Source: Streptomyces aidingensis (GTDB lineage: Bacteria; Actinomycetota; Actinomycetes; Streptomycetales; Streptomycetaceae). Taken from it: DNA of 64,000 nucleotides. Numbering within the stretch: the first letter of the stretch is position 1; each line of letters starts with the position of its first letter. Below are positions 18,373 to 26,511 of this stretch, in pieces. The DNA is taken from assembly GCF_900112355.1 (NCBI RefSeq), contig NZ_FOLM01000002.1:62001-126000 (forward strand). The letters run 5' to 3'. The notes beneath the pieces are model-generated. The model saw nothing but the letters and a program-made list of their open reading frames with translations, was not told the DNA's origin and ran no database searches. The translations under genes and the position numbers were made by a program.

Positions 18373-19425
18373 GTGAGCGCCATATCCCTCACCCTGCTGG
18401 TGGCGGCGGGGCTCTCCGCCGCGCTGTGCGGTGTCACCCTGTACACCGCGCGCAGCCTGCGCACCGAGGTCGCCGCGCTGCGGGCCGAACTGCGGACCAC
18501 CCCCCGGTTTCCGCCGGCCAGGACGGCGCCGGACGAGGAACTGATCCGCGCGGCGGTCGCCGACGCACTGGCGGACGAGCGGGAACGCGAACTGGCCGAG
18601 GCGCGCGCCTTCTGGGCGGAGCAGGAGGTCCGCGAGGGCCGGCTCGGCCAGCTGCTGGCCGCGCGCTGCGATCCGGACATGTCCGAGGTGGACGAGGCCC
18701 TGCTGGACGCGCTGCTGGACGGCTGCCTGCCGCCGGGCGACAACGGCGGCGGCACGGCCGGCGGCTTCACCGGTTTCGGCGGCAGCGGCGGCTTCGGCGG
18801 CAGCGGCGGTTTCGGTGGCAGCGGCAGCGGGTCCGCCGCCCCCGGCGGGGCCCCCGGCCCCACGGCCGCCGAGGGCTTCACCGTCCCCGGCGCCGGGCCG
18901 GTCTTCCTGCCCCGGCAGGGGCCCGCCGGAAGCGGCCCGGACTCCGGGGACGGCGGGGATCCGGCCGAATCCGCGGAGCTGGCCGCCGCCCGCCGCCGGC
19001 ATCCCTCCAACCCCGGCTTCAGCCTCTCCGGCGAGCCGGTGGACCCGGGGACCGGGGCCCGCGCCGCGGACCCCGGGCAGGAGACGGACCCGGACGAGCC
19101 GGGCGACGGCGACGGGGTCTCCTCCGAGGAGGAGCTGGCCCGCACGGCCGGCCGGCTGGCCCGGCTCGCCGAGGACCGCACCCCGCTGGCCGATGTCCGG
19201 CCCGGGCCGCTGGGCACCCTGGACGTCTATCTCTTCGCGGACGGCACCACCGTCTGCCTCTCCCCCGGTCACCGGGAGACCGCCGAGAAGCTGGCCGACG
19301 CGCTGCGCGCCGGCACCCCGCCGGTGCTGCTGGGCGGCTCCGGGGTCTCCGGCGCCTACGCCCTCACCTTCGCCTGCGGCGGCGAATCCGTCTATCTGCT
19401 GGCCGACCGCGTCGTCACCGCCTGA
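18373..19425 (+). CDS. Membrane-anchored hypothetical protein with Gly-rich linker
   Basis: A 350-residue protein. An N-terminal hydrophobic helix (residues about 4-26) is followed by an Arg/Glu-rich, probably coiled-coil region, a Gly/Ser/Phe repeat GGSGGF (about 136-155) and a C-terminal globular part with strands DVYLFADGTTVCLSPG and ALTFACGGESVYLLADRV. I do not recognise a named domain. GTG 18373 has GGGAG 9 nt upstream. It lies downstream of a CRP-like site. Its 3' end overlaps the convergent CGNR gene by 11 bp, so transcripts may interfere. Confidence 0.75.
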   Translation: MSAISLTLLVAAGLSAALCGVTLYTARSLRTEVAALRAELRTTPRFPPARTAPDEELIRAAVADALADERERELAEARAFWAEQEVREGRLGQLLAARCDPDMSEVDEALLDALLDGCLPPGDNGGGTAGGFTGFGGSGGFGGSGGFGGSGSGSAAPGGAPGPTAAEGFTVPGAGPVFLPRQGPAGSGPDSGDGGDPAESAELAAARRRHPSNPGFSLSGEPVDPGTGARAADPGQETDPDEPGDGDGVSSEEELARTAGRLARLAEDRTPLADVRPGPLGTLDVYLFADGTTVCLSPGHRETAEKLADALRAGTPPVLLGGSGVSGAYALTFACGGESVYLLADRVVTA

Positions 19426-20053
19426 GTTCCGCGCCGGGGCCGCCGGCCCGGGAGTCCGGGGAGTCCGGGGAGTCCGGGGAGTGGTGACGGCGGTAGTAGC
19501 GGGCGACCCGGGTGCGGTTGCCGCAGCGGGCGGGTGAGCACCAGCGGCGGCGCGGATGCGCCGGCAGGAACAGCATCACGCAGTCCTCGGCCTCGCACTC
19601 CCGGACCCGGGCCACGGCCGGGCCGGTGAGCAGTTCGACGGCGGCCTCCGCCAGCACCGCCGCCAGCACCGCCGCCGGCTCTCCCGGGCGGTGCGGTTCC
19701 GCGATCAGGCGCGAGCCGTCCCAGCGCGCCCGGCGTACGGCGGGCGCGGCGCGCTGGGCGTCGTTGAGCCCCCGCAGCGCGGACGCCGGCGGTTCCCCGC
19801 CGGCGCGCAGCGCCCGCAGGGCGCCCGCCGCGTCCTCCCGCACCCGGTGGACCGCCGCCAGTCCGGCGGCGTCGGCCGTGGAGCCGGGCGGCAGCGGGCG
19901 GCCGTCCCCGAGCGCCCGCTCCAGTTCCAGCCAGGCGGCCAGCGCCGGGACGCTGCCCAGCAGGTCGGCGGTGGCGCCGCCGGGCCCGCGGGGCCGGGTG
20001 TTGATCAGATCGAGGGCCAGCGGCTCACCGGTCAGCGGGACGGCATCGGTCAT
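19415..20053 (-). CDS. CGNR zinc-finger (ABATE-type) transcriptional regulator
   Basis: A 212-residue protein. The N-terminal ABATE-like domain begins PLALDLINTR near residue 12. The C-terminal CGNR zinc finger has Cys pairs C-x4-C (RECEAEDCVM) and C-x4-C (WCSPARCGNR) with the hallmark CGNR about residue 176. The tail SPDSPDSPDS comes from a 9-bp tandem repeat at 19451-19482. It is divergent from an alpha/beta hydrolase, and three CTAATG-type repeats lie in the 109-bp region between them, so autoregulation and control of the hydrolase are inferred. Confidence 0.9.
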   Translation of the reverse strand: MTDAVPLTGEPLALDLINTRPRGPGGATADLLGSVPALAAWLELERALGDGRPLPPGSTADAAGLAAVHRVREDAAGALRALRAGGEPPASALRGLNDAQRAAPAVRRARWDGSRLIAEPHRPGEPAAVLAAVLAEAAVELLTGPAVARVRECEAEDCVMLFLPAHPRRRWCSPARCGNRTRVARYYRRHHSPDSPDSPDSRAGGPGAELRR

Positions 20054-20065
20054 GCCCTCATGCTA

Positions 20066-20137
20066 CCTAATGCGATCTCTCGCCATTGACACATTAGACG
20101 TGCCCCGGATATGACTGTCGCGACATCGACTAATGCG
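20066..20137. promoter_or_regulatory. Divergent promoter with three CTAATG operator-like repeats
   Basis: On the plus strand a perfect TTGACA -35 (20086-20091) is spaced 18 bp from TATGAC (20110-20115), about 50 bp before the hydrolase gene. Three copies of CTAATG(CG) flank it: 20067-20074 (direct), 20092-20097 (inverted, touching the -35) and 20130-20137 (direct). This is the expected layout for repression by the divergent CGNR protein. Confidence 0.6.
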
Positions 20138-20162
20138 TCTTACCCCCTAGGAGCCATGTGTC

Positions 20163-21047
20163 ATGGTGATCGCGCACCTCCCCCGCACCCGGCACCGCCA
20201 CCTCGACGTGGACGGGGTGCGGGTCTTCTACCGGGAATCGCTGCCGGACCGGCCCGACGCGCCGGTGCTGTTGCTGCTGCACGGCTTCCCGTCCGGCTCG
20301 CACCAGTTCCGCCGCCTGATCGACATGCTCGGCGGCCGGTACCGGATGATCGCGCCCGACTACCCGGGCTTCGGCCACACCGAGGCCCCGGAGGGTTTCC
20401 GCTACCGCTTCGACCGGCTGGCCGAGGTCGTCGAGGGCTTCACCGACCGCCTCGGCCTGGACCGGTTCGCGCTCTATGTCTTCGACTTCGGCGCTCCGGT
20501 CGGCTTCCGGATGGCCGTCCGCCGCCCCGAGCGGATCACCGGCCTGATCGTGCAGAACGCCAACGCCTACGAGGAAGGGCTCAGCGACGCCGCCCGCGAC
20601 ATGATCGCCAACCGGCCCGGGGTGCCCGGCGCCGAGGAGCGGGTCGGCGTGCTGTTCACCCCGCCCATGACCCGCGGCCAGTACGAGACGGGCACCCCCG
20701 ACCCGGAACTGCTCGCCCCGGACGGCTGGACCCTCGACCAGCACTTCCTGGATCTGCCGGGCCGCCGGGCGGCCCAGGTCGCGCTCGCCCTGGACTACCA
20801 CACCAATGTGGCCCAGTACCCGGTGTGGCAGCGGTGGCTGCGCACTCACCGGCCGCCCGCCCTGGTGGTCTGGGGCCGCGGCGACCCGTTCTTCACCGAG
20901 CGGGGCGCCCGCGCCTATCTGCGCGACCTGCCGGACGCCGGGCTGCATCTGCTGGACGCCGGCCACTTCGCCCTGGAGACCGGGCTGGACACCATCGCCC
21001 CCCTGGTGGACGGCTTCCTCGGGCGCCTCGCGGCCCCCGCCCGGTGA
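20163..21047 (+). CDS. Alpha/beta hydrolase (epoxide hydrolase / haloalkane dehalogenase-like)
   Basis: A 294-residue alpha/beta hydrolase. The oxyanion motif LLHGFPSGSHQFR (about residue 38) and DYPGFGHTEAP precede the nucleophile elbow YVFDFGAPVGFRMA, where the nucleophile position is Asp (about 115). This points to the epoxide-hydrolase/dehalogenase branch rather than Ser esterases. The acid Asp is likely in WGRGDPFF and the base His in DAGHFALET. TAGGAG precedes ATG 20163. Regulation by the divergent CGNR repressor suggests an inducible detoxification enzyme. The substrate is unknown. Confidence 0.88.
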   Translation: MVIAHLPRTRHRHLDVDGVRVFYRESLPDRPDAPVLLLLHGFPSGSHQFRRLIDMLGGRYRMIAPDYPGFGHTEAPEGFRYRFDRLAEVVEGFTDRLGLDRFALYVFDFGAPVGFRMAVRRPERITGLIVQNANAYEEGLSDAARDMIANRPGVPGAEERVGVLFTPPMTRGQYETGTPDPELLAPDGWTLDQHFLDLPGRRAAQVALALDYHTNVAQYPVWQRWLRTHRPPALVVWGRGDPFFTERGARAYLRDLPDAGLHLLDAGHFALETGLDTIAPLVDGFLGRLAAPAR

Positions 21048-21085
21048 CGGCGACCGGCGCTGGACCAGCGGCCCGCGGAGGCGGC

Positions 21086-21451
21086 CTAGGAGGCGGCCTC
21101 GCGGAGCAGCGCCAGGGCCTGCCCGGCCTCCCGCGCGGCGGCCTCGCCGGGCCCCAGCGCCCGCACCGCCTCGATCAGGTCGTGGCCGGTGACGGCGAGC
21201 TGGTCCCCGACGGCGAAGATCCCGGCGTCGGGCAGGGGCGGCAGCCCGGCGGGGCGGCCCTCCAGGCGCTGCGCCCGCCGCGCCAGCTCGGCGGCGAGCG
21301 CCCTGCCCCCGGCGGCGGCGCCGCGCCGCAGCGCGCTCTCCGGCAGCCGCCGCAGCCGCCCGGCCGCCCGCTCCACGGCCCGCTCCAGCGCTTCCAGCTC
21401 CGGAGTTACCCGCTCCGGAGTTACCCGTTCCGGCTCCTGTGCTCCCGCCAT
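21086..21451 (-). CDS. Hypothetical helical protein
   Basis: A 121-residue Ala/Arg/Leu-rich protein starting MAGAQEPERVTPERVTPELEAL. It appears almost wholly helical, with no signal or membrane segment. The ERVTP duplication derives from a 15-bp tandem repeat at about 21403-21432. ATG 21451 was preferred to 21475 because the longer form adds only a short Pro/Arg segment. It is convergent with the alpha/beta hydrolase. I do not recognise a family. Confidence 0.65.
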   Translation of the reverse strand: MAGAQEPERVTPERVTPELEALERAVERAAGRLRRLPESALRRGAAAGGRALAAELARRAQRLEGRPAGLPPLPDAGIFAVGDQLAVTGHDLIEAVRALGPGEAAAREAGQALALLREAAS

Positions 21452-21542
21452 GCCGCGAGGATACGCGGGCACCAAACGGCCGGGCCGGCCGGCGGAGTGT
21501 CCGCCGGCCGGCCCGGCCGCTGTAGGGGTGGAGCCCCGCCGG

Positions 21543-22388
21543 TCATTCGCCTTGCAGGATGGCGATGATCCGCAGGAACTCCAGGTAGATCCAGACCAGG
21601 GTCAGGGTCAGACCGAAGGCGGCCAGCCAGGACTCCTTCTCCGGAGCACCGTAGGCGATGCCGTCCTCGACCATCTTGAAGTCCAGGGCCAGGAAGCAGG
21701 CGCCCAGGATGATGCCGATGGCGCCGAAGATCAGGCCCAGCGAGCCGTCCCGCAGGCCCAGGCCGTTGCCGCCGCCGATCATGGCGACGATCAGGTTGAT
21801 CATCGCCAGGCCGATGAAGGCCAGCGCGGCGGCGATCACAAAGCGGGTGAAGCGCGCGGTCACCCGGATGATCCGCTGCTTGTACATGAAGAGCACGGCC
21901 GCGAACACGGTCATCGTGCCGAGCACCGCCTGCATGGCGGCCCCGGGCGCGTACTCGTTGATGTAGTTGCTGATCACGCCCAGGAAAACGCCCTCGACCG
22001 CGGCGTAGGACAGGATCAGCGCGGGCGAGGCCTGGCGCTTGAAGGACTGCACCATCGCCAGCACGAAGCCGATCAGGGCGCAGACGATGCCCACACCGAT
22101 GGGCAGGTCCATCACCCAGGCGACGGTCGCGGTGGCGATCACCGTGCCCAGCGTGAGCGCGGTGCGGGAGACCACGCTGTCGATGGTCATGACCCCGGCC
22201 GGGGCCCCGGGGGCGCCCGGGTACGCCGGCGCGCCGGCCTGCTGCTGCGCATAGGGGTTCGTCGGCTGGGCGTACGGATTGGTCGGCTGCGCGTGGGGAG
22301 TCGCCGTCTGCGGCCCCGCATTGAACTGCGCGTAGCCACCACCCTGGCTGAACCCCCGGCGCGTGAAGACCGGGTTGCTGCTCCTCAT
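21543..22388 (-). CDS. Bax inhibitor-1 / YccA-family membrane protein
   Basis: A 281-residue integral membrane protein. A Pro/Gln/Ala-rich cytoplasmic N-terminus of about 65 residues, including a duplicated QPTNPYA, is followed by seven hydrophobic helices. The BI-1 core features are ALILSYAAVEGVFLGVISNYIN and the C-terminal DFKMVEDGIAYGAPEKESWLAAFGLTLTLVWIYLEFLRI. Bacterial members are putative calcium-leak channels or FtsH modulators. GGAGTGAG precedes the ATG. It is monocistronic. Confidence 0.94.
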   Translation of the reverse strand: MRSSNPVFTRRGFSQGGGYAQFNAGPQTATPHAQPTNPYAQPTNPYAQQQAGAPAYPGAPGAPAGVMTIDSVVSRTALTLGTVIATATVAWVMDLPIGVGIVCALIGFVLAMVQSFKRQASPALILSYAAVEGVFLGVISNYINEYAPGAAMQAVLGTMTVFAAVLFMYKQRIIRVTARFTRFVIAAALAFIGLAMINLIVAMIGGGNGLGLRDGSLGLIFGAIGIILGACFLALDFKMVEDGIAYGAPEKESWLAAFGLTLTLVWIYLEFLRIIAILQGE

Positions 22389-22588
22389 CTCACTCCTCCA
22401 TGGCCGCTACGGCACGACCTTGTCACCAGAGTAATGCTTTAGCAAAGAGTGCACCGTAGTCCACGGCATACAACGTCGGAAGGGGATGTTACCGTTCCGT
22501 CGCTCTCCCTCCCGCAGCGTAAGCCCGGCGGGGTACGGAGTCGCCAGTGGACTACCCCCATCTTTCCCGGAGATTCCTCCCTCGGTGA

Positions 22589-22768
22589 GATGACGGCAAA
22601 CGGACGGTCACCGGCGGCCCGTTCACCGGGACCAGGGAACTCATCGCCGGCTTCGCGCTGATCGAGGTGCGTTCCGAGGAGGAGGCCGTCGAACGGGCCT
22701 CGCGTTTCGCCGACGTCTTCGAGGCCACCGGCACCGAGGGGGAGATCGGCGTCCGCCGGGTCTCCGAG
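22589..22768 (+). pseudogene. C-terminal remnant of a YCII / DGPF-domain protein
   Basis: Directly after a TGA at 22586-22588, the frame encodes DDGKRTVTGGPFTGTRELIAG, then FALIEVRSEEEAVERASRF and GEIGVRRV. This is the C-terminal half of the YCII-related (DGPFAETKE) family, where the hallmark D-G-P-F is now G-G-P-F. No start codon or N-terminal half precedes it. The frame happens to stay open into lanL, but homology stops at about 22768. It is a decayed gene lying where the lanL promoter should be. Confidence 0.75.
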
Positions 22769-22972
22769 GGCCGGCGGAGCCTGCCTGATCATCCCTCCGG
22801 CGGCCGGGGCCCGCGCGGGCGCACCCCCGAACCGAGAAGTATGTCTGTGCGCTTACCCGATGGGGTGATTCCGGGCAGCGGTGCGTTGGCGTGTCCGCGC
22901 CACGGGGCAGCTCCTTCCCCGCCGGCTCCGGTGAACCCGATGCCGCGCCCGGACCGGCGGAAGGGGGCAGTG

Positions 22973-25726
22973 ATGACACATCGCGTGACGGAAGGCGGGC
23001 TGGAACACCTTCTCGACAACGCACTCCGCACGACCGGGACCGGCACCCGGTGGACGGTCACCACGGACGGAATGTGGTGCCGGGCGACGCCGGACTCCGG
23101 GGAACTGCGCGAACAGGGCTGGAAGCTGCACCTGTCGGCGACGGCCGCCTCGGCCGCGGCGGTCCTGGAACGGGCGCTCGGCGTGCTGCTGAGGGAGGAT
23201 TCGGTGTTCAAGTTCGCCCGCTCACTGGCCCAGGTGACCATCCTGAACGCCCGCAGCACCCCGCGCGGCAGCTCCGGGAAATTCCTCACCGTCTACCCCG
23301 GCAGCGACGAGGCCGCGGCCCGCCTCGCGCGGGAGCTGCACCGGGCCACCTCCGGGCTCGCCGGTCCCCGCATCCTGTCCGACCGGCCCTACGCGCCGGG
23401 CAGCCTGGTGCACTACCGCTACGGCTCCTTCGTGGGCCGGCGGCGGCTCTCCGAGGACGGCCTGATGGTGTGGTACGTCCGGGATCCGGACGGCAATCCG
23501 GTGGAGGACAAGCGGACCGGCGCGTATCTGCCGCCCCCCTGGGCGATCTCCCCCTTCCCCGAGGAGCCGGGGGTGCCCGTCAAGCCGCCCGCTCCCAGGA
23601 GCACGGTCATGCTGGGCGGACGCTTCGCGGTGCGGGAGGCGATCCGGCACACCAACAAGGGCGGGGTCTACCGGGGTACCGACACCCGCACGGGGGCTCC
23701 GGTGGTGATCAAGGAGGCCCGGCCGCATGTGGAGGCGGACGCCTCCGGCCGGGATGTCCGGGACTGGCTGCGCGCCGAGGCCCGGATGCTCAAGGAGCTG
23801 GGGGGCCTGGGGCTGGCTCCGGAGGCGCTGGCGGTGTTCGAGCACGGCCGGCATCTGTTCCTGGCGCAGGAGGAGGTGCCGGGAGTCACGCTGCGCACCT
23901 GGGCCGCGGAGCACTTCCGCGACGCCGGCCCGGACCGCTACCGCGCCGACGCACTGGCCCTGGCCGGCCGGCTGGTGGACCTGGTGGCCGCCGCCCACGC
24001 CCGGCGCTGCGTCCTGCGGGATCTCTCCCCCGGCAACGTCGTGGTCCGCCCGGACGGCGAACTGCGCCTGATCGACCTGGAGCTCGCCGTACTCGACGAC
24101 GGGTCCGCCGAGCCGACCCGCCTGGGCACCCCGGGCTTCAGCGCGCCGGAGCGTCTGACCGACGCGCCGGTGTCCCCCACGGCCGACTACTACAGCCTCG
24201 GTGCCACCGCCTGCTTCGTCCTGGCCGGGCGCGTGCCGCAGCTGCTGCCCGAGGAGCCCGCCGACCGCACCGCGGACGCGCGCATGGCCGCCTGGCTGGG
24301 GGCCTGCGCCGTACGGCTGCGGCTGCCGGCCGGTGTGGTGACGATGCTTCTGGGGCTGCTGAGGGAGGACCCGGCCGAGCGCTGGGACCCGGGGCGGGCG
24401 CGCGCGGCACTGCGGGCGTCCGCCGCGCCGCCGGTGTCCGGCCGTGCCCGCGTGGCCCCCGCCGCCGCGCCGGCGGTCGCCGGGCCCGCCCGGCCGGAGC
24501 CGCCGGACGGCGTCGGCGACGCGGTGGCCGGGATCGTGGACTATCTGATCGATTCCATGACACCGGCCGACGACGGACATCTGTGGCCGGTGTCCACCAC
24601 CGCCGGAGAGACCGGTCCCTGCACCGTGCAGCAGGGCGCGGCCGGCGTCCTGGCGGTGCTCTCCAGGTACTACGAACTCACCGGCGACCCGCGTCTGCCA
24701 GGGGTGATCTCCACGGCGGGACACTGGATCGTGCGGCGCACCGGCACCCGCCGGGCCCGGCCCGGTCTGTACTTCGGCGGCCCCGGCACCGCCTGGGCCC
24801 TGTACGACGCGGGGCGGGCCGTGGACGACGACCGGCTCACCCACCACGCCCGGGCGCTGGCCCTGGCACCGCTGGAGACCTCCCCCAGCCACGACATCAC
24901 CCACGGCACCGCGGGCAGCGGAATGGCGGCTCTCCATCTGTGGGAACGCACCGGGGACGCGCGTTTCGCGGAGCTGGCCGTGGCGGCCGCCGACCGGCTG
25001 GCCGCCGCCGCCCGCCGCGGGCCCGCCGGGGTGAGCTGGGCGGTACCCGCCGAAGCCGTCTCCCGGCTGGCCGGCAGACACCACCTCGGCTTCGCCCACG
25101 GTGCCGCCGGCATCGGATGCTTCCTGCTGAGCGCGTCAGCGGTCTCGGACCGCCCCGCTCACCTGGAGCTGGCCGTGGACGCCGGAGAGCAGTTGCTGTC
25201 CCGGGCGGTGGTGGCGGGCGGGGCGGCCAACTGGCCCGCCGAGGCCACCGACCCGCCGACCTCCCCCTACTGGTGCCACGGGGCGGCGGGCATCGGCACC
25301 TTCCTGATCCGGCTGCACCGGGCCACCGGCGATCCCCGGTTCGGCGACCTGGCCCGCCGCGGCACCCGGGCGGTGGCGGACCACGCCTCGCGCGCCCCGG
25401 TGACCCAGTGCCACGGGCTCGCGGGCAACGGGGACTTCCTCCTCGACATGGCCGACGCCACGGGCGAGGCCGCCCACCGCTCTCTGGCCGGGGAACTGGC
25501 CCGCCTCATCCTCGCCCAGCAGGCCCGCCGGAACGGCCATGTGGTCTTTCCCAACGAGTTCGGAGACGTCTCGGCGAGCTGGAGCGACGGTGCCGCGGGA
25601 ATCCTGGCGTTCCTGCTCCGGCTGCGGCACGCCTCACCCCGGCACTGGATGGTCCGGCCGCCGGCACCGCCCGCCACCACCCCCCGAAGCACGGGAGACC
25701 GGCCCCGGCCGGCCTGCCCGTCATGA
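22973..25726 (+). CDS. lanL: Class IV lanthipeptide synthetase
   Basis: A 917-residue trifunctional enzyme that phosphorylates, eliminates and cyclises Ser/Thr and Cys of the adjacent precursor. The N-terminal lyase domain (about 1-200) has Lys80 in SVFKFARSL and Lys103 in GKFLTVYP. The kinase domain (about 213-480) has Lys247 in VVIKEA, RDLSPGN at 349-355 and DLE at 368-370 in place of DFG. The LanC-like domain (about 515-885) retains the zinc ligands Cys768 in YWCHG and Cys813-His814 in QCHG, which marks class IV rather than the zinc-free class III. ATG 22973 follows GGAAGGGGG. The upstream open frame is the YCII remnant. A Pro-rich tail ends the protein. lanA follows 44 bp later. Confidence 0.95.
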   Translation: MTHRVTEGGLEHLLDNALRTTGTGTRWTVTTDGMWCRATPDSGELREQGWKLHLSATAASAAAVLERALGVLLREDSVFKFARSLAQVTILNARSTPRGSSGKFLTVYPGSDEAAARLARELHRATSGLAGPRILSDRPYAPGSLVHYRYGSFVGRRRLSEDGLMVWYVRDPDGNPVEDKRTGAYLPPPWAISPFPEEPGVPVKPPAPRSTVMLGGRFAVREAIRHTNKGGVYRGTDTRTGAPVVIKEARPHVEADASGRDVRDWLRAEARMLKELGGLGLAPEALAVFEHGRHLFLAQEEVPGVTLRTWAAEHFRDAGPDRYRADALALAGRLVDLVAAAHARRCVLRDLSPGNVVVRPDGELRLIDLELAVLDDGSAEPTRLGTPGFSAPERLTDAPVSPTADYYSLGATACFVLAGRVPQLLPEEPADRTADARMAAWLGACAVRLRLPAGVVTMLLGLLREDPAERWDPGRARAALRASAAPPVSGRARVAPAAAPAVAGPARPEPPDGVGDAVAGIVDYLIDSMTPADDGHLWPVSTTAGETGPCTVQQGAAGVLAVLSRYYELTGDPRLPGVISTAGHWIVRRTGTRRARPGLYFGGPGTAWALYDAGRAVDDDRLTHHARALALAPLETSPSHDITHGTAGSGMAALHLWERTGDARFAELAVAAADRLAAAARRGPAGVSWAVPAEAVSRLAGRHHLGFAHGAAGIGCFLLSASAVSDRPAHLELAVDAGEQLLSRAVVAGGAANWPAEATDPPTSPYWCHGAAGIGTFLIRLHRATGDPRFGDLARRGTRAVADHASRAPVTQCHGLAGNGDFLLDMADATGEAAHRSLAGELARLILAQQARRNGHVVFPNEFGDVSASWSDGAAGILAFLLRLRHASPRHWMVRPPAPPATTPRSTGDRPRPACPS

Positions 25727-25770
25727 GCGGCGCAACCCGCGTCGCCGACCCTGCACAGAAGGAGAAGATC

Positions 25771-25920
25771 ATGCCGAACAAGGACCTCGAACTGCTGGCC
25801 GAGCTGCACGCACTCCCGGAGACCGAGCCCGTGGAGTTCGAAGGGGCGCAGAACGGGACCTGCGCCTGCATCGGCCTGCTGACCGTGCTGAACACCGTCT
25901 GCATCGGCATCACCTGCTGA
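25771..25920 (+). CDS. lanA: Class IV lanthipeptide precursor (venezuelin-like)
   Basis: A 49-residue precursor. The acidic helical leader (residues 1 to about 29) contains ELLAELHALPETEP, which from memory is the conserved leader block of venezuelin-type class IV peptides. The core, from about Thr30, is TCACIGLLTVLNTVCIGITC: four Thr (30, 38, 42, 48) and four Cys (31, 33, 44, 49), giving up to four methyllanthionines. GAAGGAGAAG lies directly upstream of ATG 25771. No transporter, protease or second modifying enzyme follows, because bldA comes next. Leader removal and export must therefore use unlinked genes. Confidence 0.95.
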   Translation: MPNKDLELLAELHALPETEPVEFEGAQNGTCACIGLLTVLNTVCIGITC

Positions 25921-25971
25921 TCAGGCCACCGCAAGGAAAACCTCTCCACGACGGGCACGGCGGGCACACCA

Positions 25972-26005
25972 CCGGTGCTGCCGGCCGCACGGCCGGCGGC
26001 ACCGG
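25972..26005 (+). terminator. Terminator after lanA
   Basis: Inverted repeat with 16-bp arms (25972-25987, 25990-26005), one T-G mismatch and a 2-nt loop, 51 bp past the lanA stop. It would insulate the lan unit from the convergent bldA gene. The remaining 200 bp to bldA hold no gene that I can support. Confidence 0.7.
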
Positions 26006-26200
26006 GCGCGCCGTGCCCACCGCCGCCCCACCGTTGCCGCCCAGCGGCGCGCCGGTGGGGCGGTCACTTCCGGGACGGCGCCCGGTGACCACGCACGCCC
26101 TGCGCGGAGCCAAGGCGCACCGTGCGCCCACGGTGCGCCCGAACGACGCGGCAGTGACGGCGATATCCGGACGTTGTTGCTGGTCACGGCCTGGGAGAGG

Positions 26201-26285
26201 TGGTGCCCGGAGCCGGACTCGAACCGGCACGGCCACCAGGCCAGCGAGTTTTAAGCTCACCGTGTCTGCATTCCACCATCCGGGC
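26201..26285 (-). tRNA. bldA: tRNA-Leu (anticodon TAA), bldA
   Basis: Read on the minus strand, the gene begins GCCCGGATGGTGGAATGCAG and ends in an encoded CCA. It has a 7-bp acceptor stem (26279-26285 with 26205-26211), a long class II variable arm (GGCC-TGGT-GGCC) and anticodon loop C-TTAAAA with anticodon TAA. This is the only tRNA reading the rare UUA codon in Streptomyces, where it gates development and antibiotic regulators. The sequence closely matches what I remember of S. coelicolor bldA. The anticodon stem contains one G-U pair. Confidence 0.96.
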
Positions 26286-26511
26286 ACAGTTCCCCAGGCC
26301 GTTCCGGACATCGGTGTCCTGCCGTAACTGTTCAGAAGCTTATCGTCAGGTCCCGGTCCAACCACCGTGCCGCAAAACAATGTTGTCCGATTTTATGAGT
26401 TCCTGATGGGCAGTCAGGGGCTTCCTGGCAGGTGCGAGCGGGGTGCGGCACACGCCGGCACCGGGGGTGCCTTCGGGAATTGACGTGAAACAACCGTCCG
26501 GAGCCGGTCGG

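Noticed and set aside
22891..25920. A frame running through lanL and ending at the lanA stop, as if lanA were the end of a large fusion protein
   Set aside because: Upstream of 25771 it is out of frame with LanL and has no domain; lanA has its own ribosome-binding site and ATG.
26286..26400. Possible bldA promoter (CTGACG ... TACGGC, 17-bp spacing on the minus strand)
   Set aside because: The -10 match is poor and other spacings are equally plausible, so no feature was called.
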